From Burkholderia latens (lineage in GTDB: Bacteria > Pseudomonadota > Gammaproteobacteria > Burkholderiales > Burkholderiaceae): DNA of 64,000 bases. The stretch covers positions 1 to 64,000 of the forward strand of contig NZ_CABVPL010000005.1 of the NCBI RefSeq assembly GCF_902499045.1, in the 5' to 3' direction. The notes below the pieces were generated by a model. That model was not told where the DNA came from. It worked only from the letters and a program-made list of their open reading frames with translations, and ran no database searches. This document shows, piece by piece, positions 46,921-56,405 of the stretch. Within the stretch, counting starts at the first letter, position 1, and every line of letters starts with the position of its first letter. Position numbers and translations under genes: made by a program.

Positions 46921-48345
46921 TTACCGCATGCACGAAGCCGCGAGCTTGCCCACCGCAATCACTGCCTGCTCGATCTCCGGCGACCAAGGGCTGCTGTAGT
47001 TCAACCGGATGAAGTTCCGGTAGTTGTCGGTGATCGAGAACATGTAGCCGGGGCCGATCGTGATCCCCTGCTCCAGCGCGAGCTGATACAGGCGCATCGC
47101 ATCGACCATCGGCGGCAACTCGACCCACAGCACGTAACCGCCCGCCGGGCTCGAGATGCGCGTGCCCTCCGGGAAGAACCGCGACACCATCGCGCGCATC
47201 AGGTTCGCCTGCTGCGCGTACGCCTTGCGAATCCGCCGCAGATGATGCTCGTAGCCGTCGCGTTCGAGGAACTCGGCGATCGCGAGCTGCGGCAGCGACG
47301 GCGTCGCCAGCGTATTCAGGAACTTCAGCTTCTCGACCTGTTCGCGATAGCGGCCCGGCAACGCCCAGCCGATCCGGTAGGCGGCCGTCAGGCTCTTCGA
47401 GAACGACGCGCAGTGCAGCACGATCCCGTTGGGGTCATGGGACTTCAGCGTGCTCGGGTGCGAATCGCCGAAATACAGTTCGTTATACACACCGTTTTCG
47501 ATGATCGGCATGTCGACCCGCGTCGCGAATTCGACCAGTTCACGCTTGCGCTCGTCCGGCATCTGGAAGCCGAGCGGGTTCTGGAAGTTCGGCATCACCA
47601 TGCACGCGGCGATCGGCTGCGACTTCGCGATCGCGGCCAGCGCCGCGATGTCGATCCCGTATTCCGGGTGCGTGGCCACTTCGATCGCCTTCATCCCCAT
47701 TCGCTCGATCGCGTGCAGCATCGCGTAGAACGTCGGCGACTCCACCGCGATCGTGTCGCCCGGTTTCGCAACCGCCTGCAGGCACAGGTTGATCGCCTCG
47801 GTCGCGCCCACCGTCACGATGATCTCGTTCGGATCCACCGACATCCCGTTCTCCAGGTAGCGCCGCGCGATCTGACGAATCAGCCGCGGATGGCCGGGCG
47901 GCAGCCCGTCCGTCACGCCCCACAGCGACTTGTTGCGGCCGGCGGCATACGCGTAGCGGTTCAGCTTTTCGAACGGGAACAGGCTCGGGTCCGGATACGG
48001 CGAGCCGAGCGGCACCGCGTCGTCCGCGCCGATCGAGCGCAGCGTCGACAGCACGAGCCGGCTCATGTCGACCGACGACGAGATCGCGATCGGCTTCGAC
48101 GGCCGCAACTCGCGCACCGGCGCGTGGTTATCGTCGTGCCGCAGGTTCACGAAGTAGCCCGACTGCGGCCGGCTCTCCAGCAGCCCGCGGCTTTCGAGCA
48201 GCAGATACGCGTGCAGCACGGTCGTGATGCTGATCCGGTGCTGCTGGCTCGCCTGCCGCACCGACGGAATCCGGTCGCCGTGCCGGTAGACGCCCTGCCG
48301 GATCAGGCGCTCGATGTCGTCCGCGAGTTTTTCATAGAGCTTCAT
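46921..48345 (-). CDS. MocR-type GntR regulator with aminotransferase domain, copy B
   Basis: A 474-residue protein of exactly the same length as copy A (13060-14484), with the same GntR and PLP-aminotransferase domains and PLP Lys in SFSKSLTAAYRIGWA. Roughly 47026-48265 differs from copy A by only about ten to twelve bases by eye, while the first ~90 bp and last ~110 bp of the gene differ much more. Two protein differences in the N-terminus (KLADD versus KFAND; QGVYRHGDRI versus QRVYRHGDRV) lie in the DNA-binding domain. No divergent target is adjacent. Confidence 0.88.
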   Translation of the reverse strand: MKLYEKLADDIERLIRQGVYRHGDRIPSVRQASQQHRISITTVLHAYLLLESRGLLESRPQSGYFVNLRHDDNHAPVRELRPSKPIAISSSVDMSRLVLSTLRSIGADDAVPLGSPYPDPSLFPFEKLNRYAYAAGRNKSLWGVTDGLPPGHPRLIRQIARRYLENGMSVDPNEIIVTVGATEAINLCLQAVAKPGDTIAVESPTFYAMLHAIERMGMKAIEVATHPEYGIDIAALAAIAKSQPIAACMVMPNFQNPLGFQMPDERKRELVEFATRVDMPIIENGVYNELYFGDSHPSTLKSHDPNGIVLHCASFSKSLTAAYRIGWALPGRYREQVEKLKFLNTLATPSLPQLAIAEFLERDGYEHHLRRIRKAYAQQANLMRAMVSRFFPEGTRISSPAGGYVLWVELPPMVDAMRLYQLALEQGITIGPGYMFSITDNYRNFIRLNYSSPWSPEIEQAVIAVGKLAASCMR

Positions 48346-49001
48346 CGCGCGCTCCCCGCCGGCTCGCGCATGCGCGCCGCCGCTCCGGGCACGTCCGACT
48401 CGCGCGCGTTCCGGCCCTCGACCGGGCCGTCGTGACGCCTGATTGCTCCCTCCGGTTTTGCCTTTTCCATCGCAGTGGCTCGCTTTTAAAGATGCGCCGA
48501 GCGCCCCGTGATGTCGGGGCGCGCGGCACTGTGCACTTGATGATGGAATCTTAAAAGCAGAACAGTTTGGGCGAAGTACACACATCGGATATGCACACAA
48601 GAGTACAGTTCGGCGCGAATTCGAGCGCTCCGGCGAACTGTACGTCTTAAGAATGGGGTCGGCGGACCGGTACCGGATGATCGGGCGGCGCGTGGTGAGC
48701 GCGTGGTGGTGGCGCTTCAGTGCGCGATTCGCGTCCGCAGCAGAATGGCGCCGAAACGATACGGCGGCCCAGGGAGGCGATCGCGCGGCCCGACTTCAGC
48801 ACGATGGCAGGCGCGATATGCATGTACCGCCGCGTTGAACTCGCACGCGATCGCGCTGCATCGCGCGCCTGGGCGGAGACGGGTCATCGCACGCCGACGC
48901 AGTTCGATGGAACACGGCGCTCGGGCGCGCCAATCGGCGGATGTGAGCGCTGATGAGTGCTGGCCCTGCCGGACAGGAGAACCCGACGCAAACAGCGCGC
49001 G
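48346..49001. other. Upstream region of MocR copy B, 656 bp
   Basis: No gene recognised. It contains ACAGTTTGG at 48562-48570 and the inverted repeat at 48603-48643. Past 48650, up to the stop of the next MocR gene, I see nothing supported. Confidence 0.5.
48603..48643. promoter_or_regulatory. Inverted repeat upstream of MocR copy B
   Basis: GTACAGTTCG (48603-48612) and CGAACTGTAC (48634-48643) are perfect 10-bp arms 21 bp apart, about two helical turns. With ACAGTTTGG at 48562 they form a cluster of similar half-sites about 220-300 bp upstream of the gene, suggesting a MocR or other dimeric regulator site. Confidence 0.5.
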
Positions 49002-50414
49002 TCAGATCGAACCGAACAGCGCCCGCGGCCGGTCCTTCAGCGTGCCGGCCAGAATCCGCAGCCCGTTCACGAGTTCGTCGCGCGTGGCCGGACAAGCGAG
49101 GTTGATGCGCACGCCGTGCTCGATTTCCGCGCGATCGACCGCGAACGTCGACGACGGCATAACGATCACACCGCGTGCCTTCGCGTTCGCGGCGAAGTCG
49201 TCGGCACGCCACGGCGGCGGCAGCCGCAGCCACACGAACATGCACGCGGGGTCCGCTTTCAACTGGCCGGCCGGCAGCAGTTCCCGAGCAAGATCGACGC
49301 GCGCCCGGATCTCGGCGAGCTGCGCGCCCATGATCTGCTCGGCGGTGCCGTTCTCGATCCACATCGTCGCGATCAGCATCGACGTCGGCGCGGGCATCCA
49401 TGCGGTGGTGCGCACGGCTTCCGCACACAGCGCGACGCTGTCGCGCGGGCAACTCAGGTAGCCGAGGCGCAGCCCCGGCGCAAGAATCTTCGACGTCGCG
49501 CCGATATGGAACGTGAGTTCGGGACACAATCCCGCGATCGCCGGCAACCGGTCGCGCACGAGCGGTCCGTACACGTCGTCCTCGATGATCGTCACGTGAT
49601 GGCGGCGCGCGATGTCGACGAGCGCCATGCGGCGCGCGAGACTCATCGTCGTCACGGTCGGGTTCTGCAGGTTCGGCACGACGAAGATGGCCTTCACGGG
49701 CATGCGCTCGCAGATCCGCTCGATCTCGTCGGGCAGCAGGCCGTCGTCGTCGGCCGGCGCGCTGACGATCTCGAACTGAAACACCGGCGCGAGCGCCTTC
49801 AGCCCGTAATACGTGAGCCGATCGGCGACGATCACGCCGTCGGTGCCGATCAGGCTGTTCAGCACCGCGTAAAGCCCGTGCTGCGCACCGCTCGTGACGA
49901 CCACCTGGTCGCGCGACGGCGCGAAGCCGGGCGCGGCGAGCCACTGCGCGCCCGCCGCGCGCGCCCACTCGGGCCCCTGCGGCGGCTGGTATTCCTGCAG
50001 CGACGCGAAGCGCGGATCGGCCGGCAGCGCGCCGAACGTCTGCGCGAGGCTCGCGAGAAACTCGCCGGTCGCGGGCCGGTTCACCGTCAGGTCGATCACG
50101 CCGTTGCCGGCCGCGAGCGACGCACGGGCGGGCTCGATGCTGGGCATCGCGCCGCCGGTGACGAGCGAGCCGCGCCGCTTGCTGCCGATCACGAGGCCGC
50201 GCAGTTGCAGCTCCTTGTAGGCACGCGACACCGTCGACACGTTGATGCCGAGTTCCGTCGCGAGCTGGCGCTGCGGCGGCAGGCGGCTGCCCGGCGGGTA
50301 GATGCCGTTGCGGATTTCCGCTTCGATCGAGCTCGATACCTCGATATAGGTCGGCCGCTTCGCCGGCGCCGGTGCACCGTTATCGCGCTCGCCGGAAAGT
50401 TTGTCTGCTGCCAT
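49002..50414 (-). CDS. MocR-type regulator divergent from a DadA-like oxidase
   Basis: A 470-residue MocR protein, only distantly like the other two. The GntR helix-turn-helix is EAEIRNGIYPPGSRLPPQRQ with NVSTVSRAYKEL; the aminotransferase domain has VVPNLQNPTVTT and the PLP Lys in GATSKILAPGLRLGYL. It is divergent from an FAD amino-acid oxidase and a binding-protein gene, the classic MocR arrangement, so it probably controls them and itself through the 232-bp spacer. Confidence 0.88.
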   Translation of the reverse strand: MAADKLSGERDNGAPAPAKRPTYIEVSSSIEAEIRNGIYPPGSRLPPQRQLATELGINVSTVSRAYKELQLRGLVIGSKRRGSLVTGGAMPSIEPARASLAAGNGVIDLTVNRPATGEFLASLAQTFGALPADPRFASLQEYQPPQGPEWARAAGAQWLAAPGFAPSRDQVVVTSGAQHGLYAVLNSLIGTDGVIVADRLTYYGLKALAPVFQFEIVSAPADDDGLLPDEIERICERMPVKAIFVVPNLQNPTVTTMSLARRMALVDIARRHHVTIIEDDVYGPLVRDRLPAIAGLCPELTFHIGATSKILAPGLRLGYLSCPRDSVALCAEAVRTTAWMPAPTSMLIATMWIENGTAEQIMGAQLAEIRARVDLARELLPAGQLKADPACMFVWLRLPPPWRADDFAANAKARGVIVMPSSTFAVDRAEIEHGVRINLACPATRDELVNGLRILAGTLKDRPRALFGSI

Positions 50415-50430
50415 CTATCGCCTGTACCCA

Positions 50431-50630
50431 CACAAAAATCGTTTGTCTGCCGTTTTGGCCTGCCCGGCGATTGTATATGACATCCCGTTCCGCTCAAACA
50501 TCAGCCGAAAAGTCTATTGAATCAGCCAGTTGAAATCGGGTAAACGCTAGCGCCACACAATTGTTTTTTGATTGCACACAAAAATTTACTGTGTGATTCT
50601 TGATCCCGTCTTTGTGTGAATCGTGTGTGA
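50431..50630. promoter_or_regulatory. Cluster of ACACA/TGTGT half-sites between mocR and the DadA-like gene
   Basis: ACACAAAAAT occurs twice in direct orientation (50431-50440 and 50576-50585). CACACA (50575-50580) and TGTGTG (50590-50595) form a dyad, and TTTGTGTGAA and CGTGTGTGA follow at 50611-50629. Repeats of this kind in a MocR divergent spacer are likely operators. Confidence 0.55.
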
Positions 50631-50646
50631 CGGACGGAGAACGGTC

Positions 50647-51876
50647 ATGGCGAACGTCGCCATCGTGGGTGCAGGCTTCATCGGGCTCGGCGCAGCGGCA
50701 TGGCTGCAGCGCGACGGCCATCGCGTCACGTTGTTCGACCCGGCGGGCGTCGGCCACGGCGCGTCGTTCGGCAACGCCGCGACGTTTGCGCCGTATGGCT
50801 GCGTGCCCGTCAACGGCCCGTCCGTGTTCCGCGACATCCCGCACTTCCTGTTCGCCTCGGACAGCCCGCTGCGAATCCGCTGGCCGTATCTGCTGCGCGG
50901 CACCCCGTGGCTCGCGCGGTTCCTCGCCGCGTCGACGTCCGCGCGTCACCTGCGCAGCGCCACGGCGCTGGACGCGCTGCTGTCGCGCGCCGCAGACGGC
51001 TATGCGCCGCTGCTCGCGTCGTCGCGGCTCGCCGCGTACGTGCGGCCGCGCGAGTGTTTGTATCTGTACGCAAGGCAGGCGTCGTTCGACGCGGCGCAGC
51101 CGTCGCTTGCGCTGCGACGCCGGCTCGGCGTGCCGTTCGACACGCTCGACGCGAGCGCGATTCGCCGGCTCGAGCCTGCGCTCGCGCCGATCTTCACGCG
51201 CGGCGTGCTGTTCCATGGCAGTTGGCATTTCTCCGATCCGTGCGGGTTTCTCGCTGAACTGTTCGCGCATCTGGCAACGCATGGCGCGACGCTCGAACGC
51301 ACGCAGGTCGAACGGATCGAGCCTGCCGGCGACGGCGTGAACCTGCATGCGGGGCGCACGGTGCGCCGCTTCGATCACGTGGTCATTGCCGCCGGTGCGC
51401 GCTCGCGCGCATTCGCCGCGGCGTGCGGCGACGCGGTGCCGCTCGACACCGAGCGCGGCTATCACGTGCAGTTCGGTACGCACGAGCCGATCGTCACGCG
51501 ACCGGTCGGCTGGGCCGAACGCGGTTTCTACATGACGCCGCTCGACGAAGGATTGCGCGCGGCCGGCACCGTCGAGCTCGGCGGCTTCGACGCCGGCATG
51601 AACCGATCGCTGATCGCGCTGCTCACACGTTCCGCACGCGAAGCGCTGCCGTCGCTCGGCACGCCGACGCGCAGCTGGCTCGGCTTCCGGCCGACGCTGC
51701 CGGACGGCGTGCCGGTGATCGGACGCGCCCGACACAGCGAGCGCGTGATCCACGCATTCGGCCACCAGCATCTGGGCGTCACGCTCGCCGGCGTCACCGG
51801 GCGGATCGTCGCCGATCTCGTCGCGCGGCGCGCGCCGCCGCTCGACCTCGCACCCTATCGGGCCACGCGCTTCTGA
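50647..51876 (+). CDS. FAD-dependent amino-acid oxidoreductase (DadA/DAO-like)
   Basis: A 409-residue protein with an N-terminal FAD motif IVGAGFIGLGAAAWLQRDGH and a C-terminal second flavin segment GFRPTLPDGVPVIGRARHSE and GHQHLGVTLAGVTG. This is the D-amino-acid dehydrogenase (DadA) or sarcosine/glycine oxidase-like family. The substrate is not fixed; an amino acid is likely given the MocR regulator and the periplasmic binding protein. GGAG precedes the ATG; eight more in-frame codons upstream lack a ribosome site. Confidence 0.87.
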   Translation: MANVAIVGAGFIGLGAAAWLQRDGHRVTLFDPAGVGHGASFGNAATFAPYGCVPVNGPSVFRDIPHFLFASDSPLRIRWPYLLRGTPWLARFLAASTSARHLRSATALDALLSRAADGYAPLLASSRLAAYVRPRECLYLYARQASFDAAQPSLALRRRLGVPFDTLDASAIRRLEPALAPIFTRGVLFHGSWHFSDPCGFLAELFAHLATHGATLERTQVERIEPAGDGVNLHAGRTVRRFDHVVIAAGARSRAFAAACGDAVPLDTERGYHVQFGTHEPIVTRPVGWAERGFYMTPLDEGLRAAGTVELGGFDAGMNRSLIALLTRSAREALPSLGTPTRSWLGFRPTLPDGVPVIGRARHSERVIHAFGHQHLGVTLAGVTGRIVADLVARRAPPLDLAPYRATRF

Positions 51877-51913
51877 ATGCGTACCGAATCTTTCATCCCT
51901 GCAAGGAGGCATC

Positions 51914-53065
51914 ATGAATCGTCGTAACTGGCTGGCTTGGCTGGCCGTCTGCTCGATCGGCACGGCCACTGCGTCCGCGCAGGCCGCGGAGCCGGAAACC
52001 ATCAAGATCGGCTTCGCCGGCCCGCTGACGGGGCCGGTCGCGCGCGTCGGCAAGGATCTGCAATACGGCGCGCAGCTCGCGCTCGACGAGGAGAACGCGA
52101 AACATCCGACCGTCGGCGGCAAGCCGGTGCGCTTCGTGCTCGACGTTCAGGACGACCAGGCCGATCCGCGCATCGCGATCCAGGTCGCGCAGAAGCTCGT
52201 CGACGATGGCGTGATCGGCGTGATCGGGCACTACAACTCGGGCTGCAGCATCCCCGCGTCGGCCGTCTACAAGCAGGCGAACGTCGCGATGATCACGCCC
52301 GGCTCGACCAATCCGCAACTGACGATGCAGGGCTTCAAGAACGTGTTCCGCACGATGGGGCACGACGGCGTCGGCGGCGTGGTCGCCGGACGCTTCGCGG
52401 TCGAGCAGCTGAAGGCGAAGCGGATCGGCATCATCGACGACCGCACCGCATTCGGCCAGGGTCTCGCGGATGCGTTCGAGAAAGGCGTGAAGGACGCGCA
52501 CGGCAGCATCGTCGCCCGCGAATACACGAACGACAAGGCGGTCGATTTCCGCGGGATCCTGACGACGCTGAAGAGCAACAACGTCGACCTGCTGTTCTTC
52601 GGCGGCCTCGACGAACAGGGCGCGATGCTGGTGAAGCAGATGCGCTCGCTCGGCATTCGCGCGCAGCTGTTCGGCGCCGGCGCGCTGAAGAGCAATGCGT
52701 TCGTGAAGATCGCCGGCAACGCGGGCGAAGGCACGCAGGATCTCGAGCCGGGCCCCGCGCTCGACAAGCTGCCGTCCGCGATCGCGTTCGCACAGCGCTA
52801 CAAGGCGCGCTTCAACCAGGACGTCGAGTTGTATGCGCCGTTCGCGTACGACGCGGCGCTCGCGATGATCGCGGCGATCCGCAAGGCGGATGCGGCCGAC
52901 CGCGGCAAGATCGTCGCGAGCCTCGCGGGCGTGTCCGTCACCGGCGTGACGGGGAAGATTTCGTTCGACGAACGCGGCGATCTGATCAAGCCGCCCTACA
53001 CGTTGTTCCGCGTCGAACAGGGACAGTGGCACAGCATTCGCACGGTCGGCGGCGCGTCGAACTGA
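51914..53065 (+). CDS. Branched-chain amino-acid-type ABC substrate-binding protein (LivJ-like)
   Basis: A 383-residue periplasmic binding protein. Signal peptide MNRRNWLAWLAVCSIGTATA with cleavage after AQA, then IKIGFAGPLTGPVARVGKDL, typical of LivJ/LivK type I proteins. AAGGAGG precedes the start. It follows the oxidase gene by 37 bp and is likely cotranscribed. No LivHMGF permease genes follow, so it is an orphan that must use a permease encoded elsewhere, or serve as a sensor. Confidence 0.88.
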   Translation: MNRRNWLAWLAVCSIGTATASAQAAEPETIKIGFAGPLTGPVARVGKDLQYGAQLALDEENAKHPTVGGKPVRFVLDVQDDQADPRIAIQVAQKLVDDGVIGVIGHYNSGCSIPASAVYKQANVAMITPGSTNPQLTMQGFKNVFRTMGHDGVGGVVAGRFAVEQLKAKRIGIIDDRTAFGQGLADAFEKGVKDAHGSIVAREYTNDKAVDFRGILTTLKSNNVDLLFFGGLDEQGAMLVKQMRSLGIRAQLFGAGALKSNAFVKIAGNAGEGTQDLEPGPALDKLPSAIAFAQRYKARFNQDVELYAPFAYDAALAMIAAIRKADAADRGKIVASLAGVSVTGVTGKISFDERGDLIKPPYTLFRVEQGQWHSIRTVGGASN

Positions 53066-53096
53066 TCGGCGCCGGGCAGCCCGGCAGCAGGCGGCG

Positions 53097-54017
53097 TCAT
53101 CGCGCCGTCTGCTGCCGCTGCACTTCCTGCGCCTTCATCTGCAGATACGCGCCACGCTCGACCTCGTGCAATTGCTGCGGATACTGCTCGGTCGCATCGA
53201 ACCAGCGCGCGAGGCGCTGATCGAGCGGCTTGTCGAGCGTCGCCAGATACGTGTCGATCGCGAGGTAATAGCGCATCGTGTTGCGCTCCAGCAATCCGCG
53301 CACGCCGCCGACGTACTGCGGCTGCGCGGTCGATGCGCCGCTCGTGACGGTGAACCCGACCTTGTCGCTGCCGACCGTCGCGAGGTAGGTCTTCATCGCC
53401 ATCCGGCCGACCGTGCCGAAACCATACGAATACGTCAGATGCAGGAACGTGCGCGACGCGCCCACCGGCACGGCCTCCAGTGCGATCCGGTAGTCCTTCG
53501 TGCCCATCGGGCCGCTGTCGGCGGTCAGGTCGACCTGGAAATAGTCCGGCGTCGCGGCGGCCACGCGATAACGGAACTGCACGCGGTAGGTATCCGACAG
53601 TTTCTGCTCGATCTTGCGGCCGACGTTCACGTCGAGCACCGGGCCGTCGCTGCCGGCCGACGCGTGACAGTACTTCGTGTTCAAGTGCAGGATCAGCACC
53701 GCGCACCAGTTCGCGGGGCCTTGCGCCGGATCGTTGAGCTTGCCGTTCACGACGGAGAACGGGTAGTCGACGACCGCATAGATATCGCCCTTCAGCGATG
53801 AAGATGCCTCGGACGATTCGAGGTACAGCGGACGGTGGAACGGATTGTTCTTCAGTTGCTCGCCGAGGCTGCGATAGCGGTCCAGCAGCGCGGCCGCGCC
53901 GCTCGCGCCGTCCGCGCCGAACGACAGTGCGCTCCAGCCCACACACAGGCACACGACGAGCGCGTGCCAGGTGCGACGCGCGAGCTGCGCGCCGCGCGAA
54001 GGTGCGGATGTCTCCAT
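53097..54017 (-). CDS. Secreted protein of unknown function
   Basis: A 306-residue protein with a signal peptide (WHALVVCLCVGWSALSFGADG). The mature part is mixed alpha/beta; features include SLKGDIYAVVDYPFSVVNGK and CAVLILHLNTKYCHA with two cysteines that could bond. I do not recognise a domain. AGGGAG precedes the start; the in-frame extension upstream overlaps a TfoX-like pseudogene and is not coding in this frame. Convergent with the binding-protein gene. Confidence 0.75.
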   Translation of the reverse strand: METSAPSRGAQLARRTWHALVVCLCVGWSALSFGADGASGAAALLDRYRSLGEQLKNNPFHRPLYLESSEASSSLKGDIYAVVDYPFSVVNGKLNDPAQGPANWCAVLILHLNTKYCHASAGSDGPVLDVNVGRKIEQKLSDTYRVQFRYRVAAATPDYFQVDLTADSGPMGTKDYRIALEAVPVGASRTFLHLTYSYGFGTVGRMAMKTYLATVGSDKVGFTVTSGASTAQPQYVGGVRGLLERNTMRYYLAIDTYLATLDKPLDQRLARWFDATEQYPQQLHEVERGAYLQMKAQEVQRQQTAR

Positions 54018-54103
54018 GTTCGTACTCCCTGGCGCGCGCCGGTCGCGCGCATGTGTCACAGAATACGCCTGCCCGCCGCGCGGCATGGCATGCGGCGCGA
54101 TCG

Positions 54104-54377
54104 TCACCGGCCGCGCCTCACCGGCAGCGGCAATTGCGCGGCGGTGATCCGGACCAGCGTCGGCAGCCATTCGCGATCGTCCCACCGCTTGCCGGCGATG
54201 ACGAGGTGCGGCTTCGCGCGCGGATACGGCGGGGCTTCGCCGCACGCGCCGAGATACGCGCGGCCTTCGGGCGTCGGCTTGATGCACAGCCGGTCGTCGC
54301 GGACGAGCGCGACCATCCGGCCGCCGCGATCTGCTCGACGATGAAATCGACCGTGCTCTGGCTCGGCTCGACGCCAT
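54104..54377 (-). pseudogene. TfoX N-terminal domain-like pseudogene (5-bp duplication plus internal deletion)
   Basis: Three pieces in changing frames make one TfoX-type protein. The start ATG (54375-54377) with GGAG upstream begins MASS; removing one copy of the tandem GAGCC/GAGCC (plus strand 54360-54369) restores MASSQSTVDFIVEQIAAAG. After a junction at GGCCGG (~54318-54323) the frame resumes as GRMVALVRDDRLCIKPTPEG ... WDDREWLPTLVRIT, the second half of the domain. About fifteen residues of the domain are missing at the junction. Intact family members have unknown or competence-related roles. Confidence 0.75.
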
Positions 54378-54433
54378 ACGAATCTCCGGGATCGAAACAT
54401 CGTGTGACCTGCGCCGATGCCGCGCCGGTCAAC

Positions 54434-56170
54434 TCATTTGTCGATGCCGAACGCACTCGACATCTGCCGCGCCCGCTTCACGTCGTCGCCGTGCAGATAG
54501 ATCGACGTCGTCGAGATCGACGCATGCCGCAGGTTGTCGCGCACGGTCGTCAGCTCGGCGCCGCGCGCCAGCGCATGCGTCGCGTGCGTATGCCGCATCC
54601 AGTGCGGGCTCGCCCGGCGCAGCTTGTGCGCGAGCGCCGGGTTGTCGGCTTCGACGGCGTCGGCCGTCTGCGCGAAGAAACGCTGCATCACCTTCCACAG
54701 CCGCACGCTCGTGATCGCGGCCGCGTCATCTTCCGCGAGGCTCGGAATCAGCGGCGTATCGGGCCGCCAGCGCGCAGGCGTGACCGGCAGCCGGCGCGCG
54801 ACGAGATAGCGATCGAGCGCCGTGCGCGCCAGCGGCGGCAACGCGACCCGGGCGGCCTTGCGGCCCTTGCCGATCACCTTCAGCCACACGTCGCCGTGCG
54901 CGTCCGTTTCGACATCGCCAAGCGTCGCGCCGACCAGTTCGCTCGCGCGCAGCCCGGTCGCATAGCCGAAATCGAGAATGAAGCGCAATCGTTGCGCCGC
55001 AGCGGGCGTCCAGCCCGACTGCGGCGCACCGTCCGCCGCGCGCCTGCCGAACTCGAGCCCGTCGGCGATCGTGCGGACCAGCAGCCACTCGCCTTCGGTG
55101 AACGCATGCGACGTATCGAGTGCGGTCGCGCCGCGCGTATCGCGCACCTTCACGCCCGCGAACGGATTCGCGAGCAGGTAGCGCTGCTCGATCAGCCAGC
55201 GGAACAACGCGCCGAGCACCGACAACGCGTACGCGGCCGAACGCGCGGACAACCCGCCCGAAAATGGCCGCCAGTCCGGCGCGCCGCGCGGCCGCACGGG
55301 GCCGACCCAGCGTTCGTGCGGCGTCGGGTTGCGCAGGAACGCGCGATACGCGACCGCGTCCTCCGTCGTCAGCGACGACAGCGCACGCCCGCGTTCGACG
55401 ATCGCCCACAGAATCAGCCGCTCGGCCTCCTTCCGGTATGCACGTCGCGTCGCGGCCGATTCGTGCAGCGACAGCCAAGCATGCACGGCCGTGTAATCGT
55501 TGTCCGCATCGAGCGTGCAGGTGGCGCGCGGCGCGCGGAACGTGCCGGCCGAGCCGTCGACTTCGTGCGGCAGCTTCAGTCGTTCCCACGGCACGATGCC
55601 GCTGCGCGGCGTCGCCGCGATCAGCACGCGCGCCCGCTCGGTCAGCTCCGGATGCGCGGAAAAGAACGCCTCGATGTGCCGTGCGCCCGCGACGCCGAGC
55701 CCGGCAATCGCGCGCCACCACTGACGCCGGCGCGGAATCCGCACGGTCAGATCGGCAAGCGTCGCGATTCCATGCGCACGCAGTGCGACGACCGCGCGCG
55801 CCGGCAGCCACAGGCCGACGTCGTCGCTGATCTGCGGCACCGGCGCGCGCGCATGGCGCAGCTGGCCGATTGCATCGGCCGCCGCTTTCGCGATCTGCAT
55901 GCACTCGCTGTCGGCATGACCGAGTTGCTCGGCGAGATCGGGCCGTCCGGCCTGCCGCGCGACGCGCACGAGGCGCCGCCGGATCCCGCCGATCACGCCG
56001 CGCGCGGAACGCCCGTCGCCGAGCCGGTCGGGCAGGTAGCGTTCGACGGCCTGGCGCACGGTCATGCCCGCGTACCACGCACGCAGCGCGGCCAGTTCGT
56101 CGGCGTCGGGAAAGCCTGCGGGTGCGGGCGCGGGATCGGAGGAAGGCGGTAAGGCGTGGCGCGATGTCAT
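54434..56170 (-). CDS. Tyrosine recombinase/integrase with DUF3701-type N-terminus
   Basis: A 578-residue site-specific recombinase. The catalytic domain at the C-terminus has the first Arg in ATGLRASELVGATL, HxxR in HWMRHTHATHAL, a His in NLRHASISTTS and the nucleophile Tyr in IYLHGDD. The N-terminal ~250 residues resemble the DUF3701 region found with Burkholderia integrases. It is isolated: no excisionase, phage or transposon genes and no att repeats were seen, so it may be a chromosomally fixed recombinase rather than part of an island. No Shine-Dalgarno is clear at this ATG. Confidence 0.87.
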   Translation of the reverse strand: MTSRHALPPSSDPAPAPAGFPDADELAALRAWYAGMTVRQAVERYLPDRLGDGRSARGVIGGIRRRLVRVARQAGRPDLAEQLGHADSECMQIAKAAADAIGQLRHARAPVPQISDDVGLWLPARAVVALRAHGIATLADLTVRIPRRRQWWRAIAGLGVAGARHIEAFFSAHPELTERARVLIAATPRSGIVPWERLKLPHEVDGSAGTFRAPRATCTLDADNDYTAVHAWLSLHESAATRRAYRKEAERLILWAIVERGRALSSLTTEDAVAYRAFLRNPTPHERWVGPVRPRGAPDWRPFSGGLSARSAAYALSVLGALFRWLIEQRYLLANPFAGVKVRDTRGATALDTSHAFTEGEWLLVRTIADGLEFGRRAADGAPQSGWTPAAAQRLRFILDFGYATGLRASELVGATLGDVETDAHGDVWLKVIGKGRKAARVALPPLARTALDRYLVARRLPVTPARWRPDTPLIPSLAEDDAAAITSVRLWKVMQRFFAQTADAVEADNPALAHKLRRASPHWMRHTHATHALARGAELTTVRDNLRHASISTTSIYLHGDDVKRARQMSSAFGIDK

Positions 56171-56405
56171 GGGCGCCAGTTTGACAGAACCCGACGCGGC
56201 CGAAAACGGGTGCGGCCGCGGAAAGAACGCCGCGCGACGCCGAAGGTGCCGTGGTGCGGAATACGGTATCGGCACGACGCAAGATGCCGGTCGATCGCGG
56301 GCGACGCGAACGCGCCGGAAGCGGCGAGAGAAGAACCGAAGCGGCGCGCCGGCGGACCGACGACGCTCAGCGTCGCCCTCGCTCAGGAAACGGCGAAGCG
56401 TCCGC

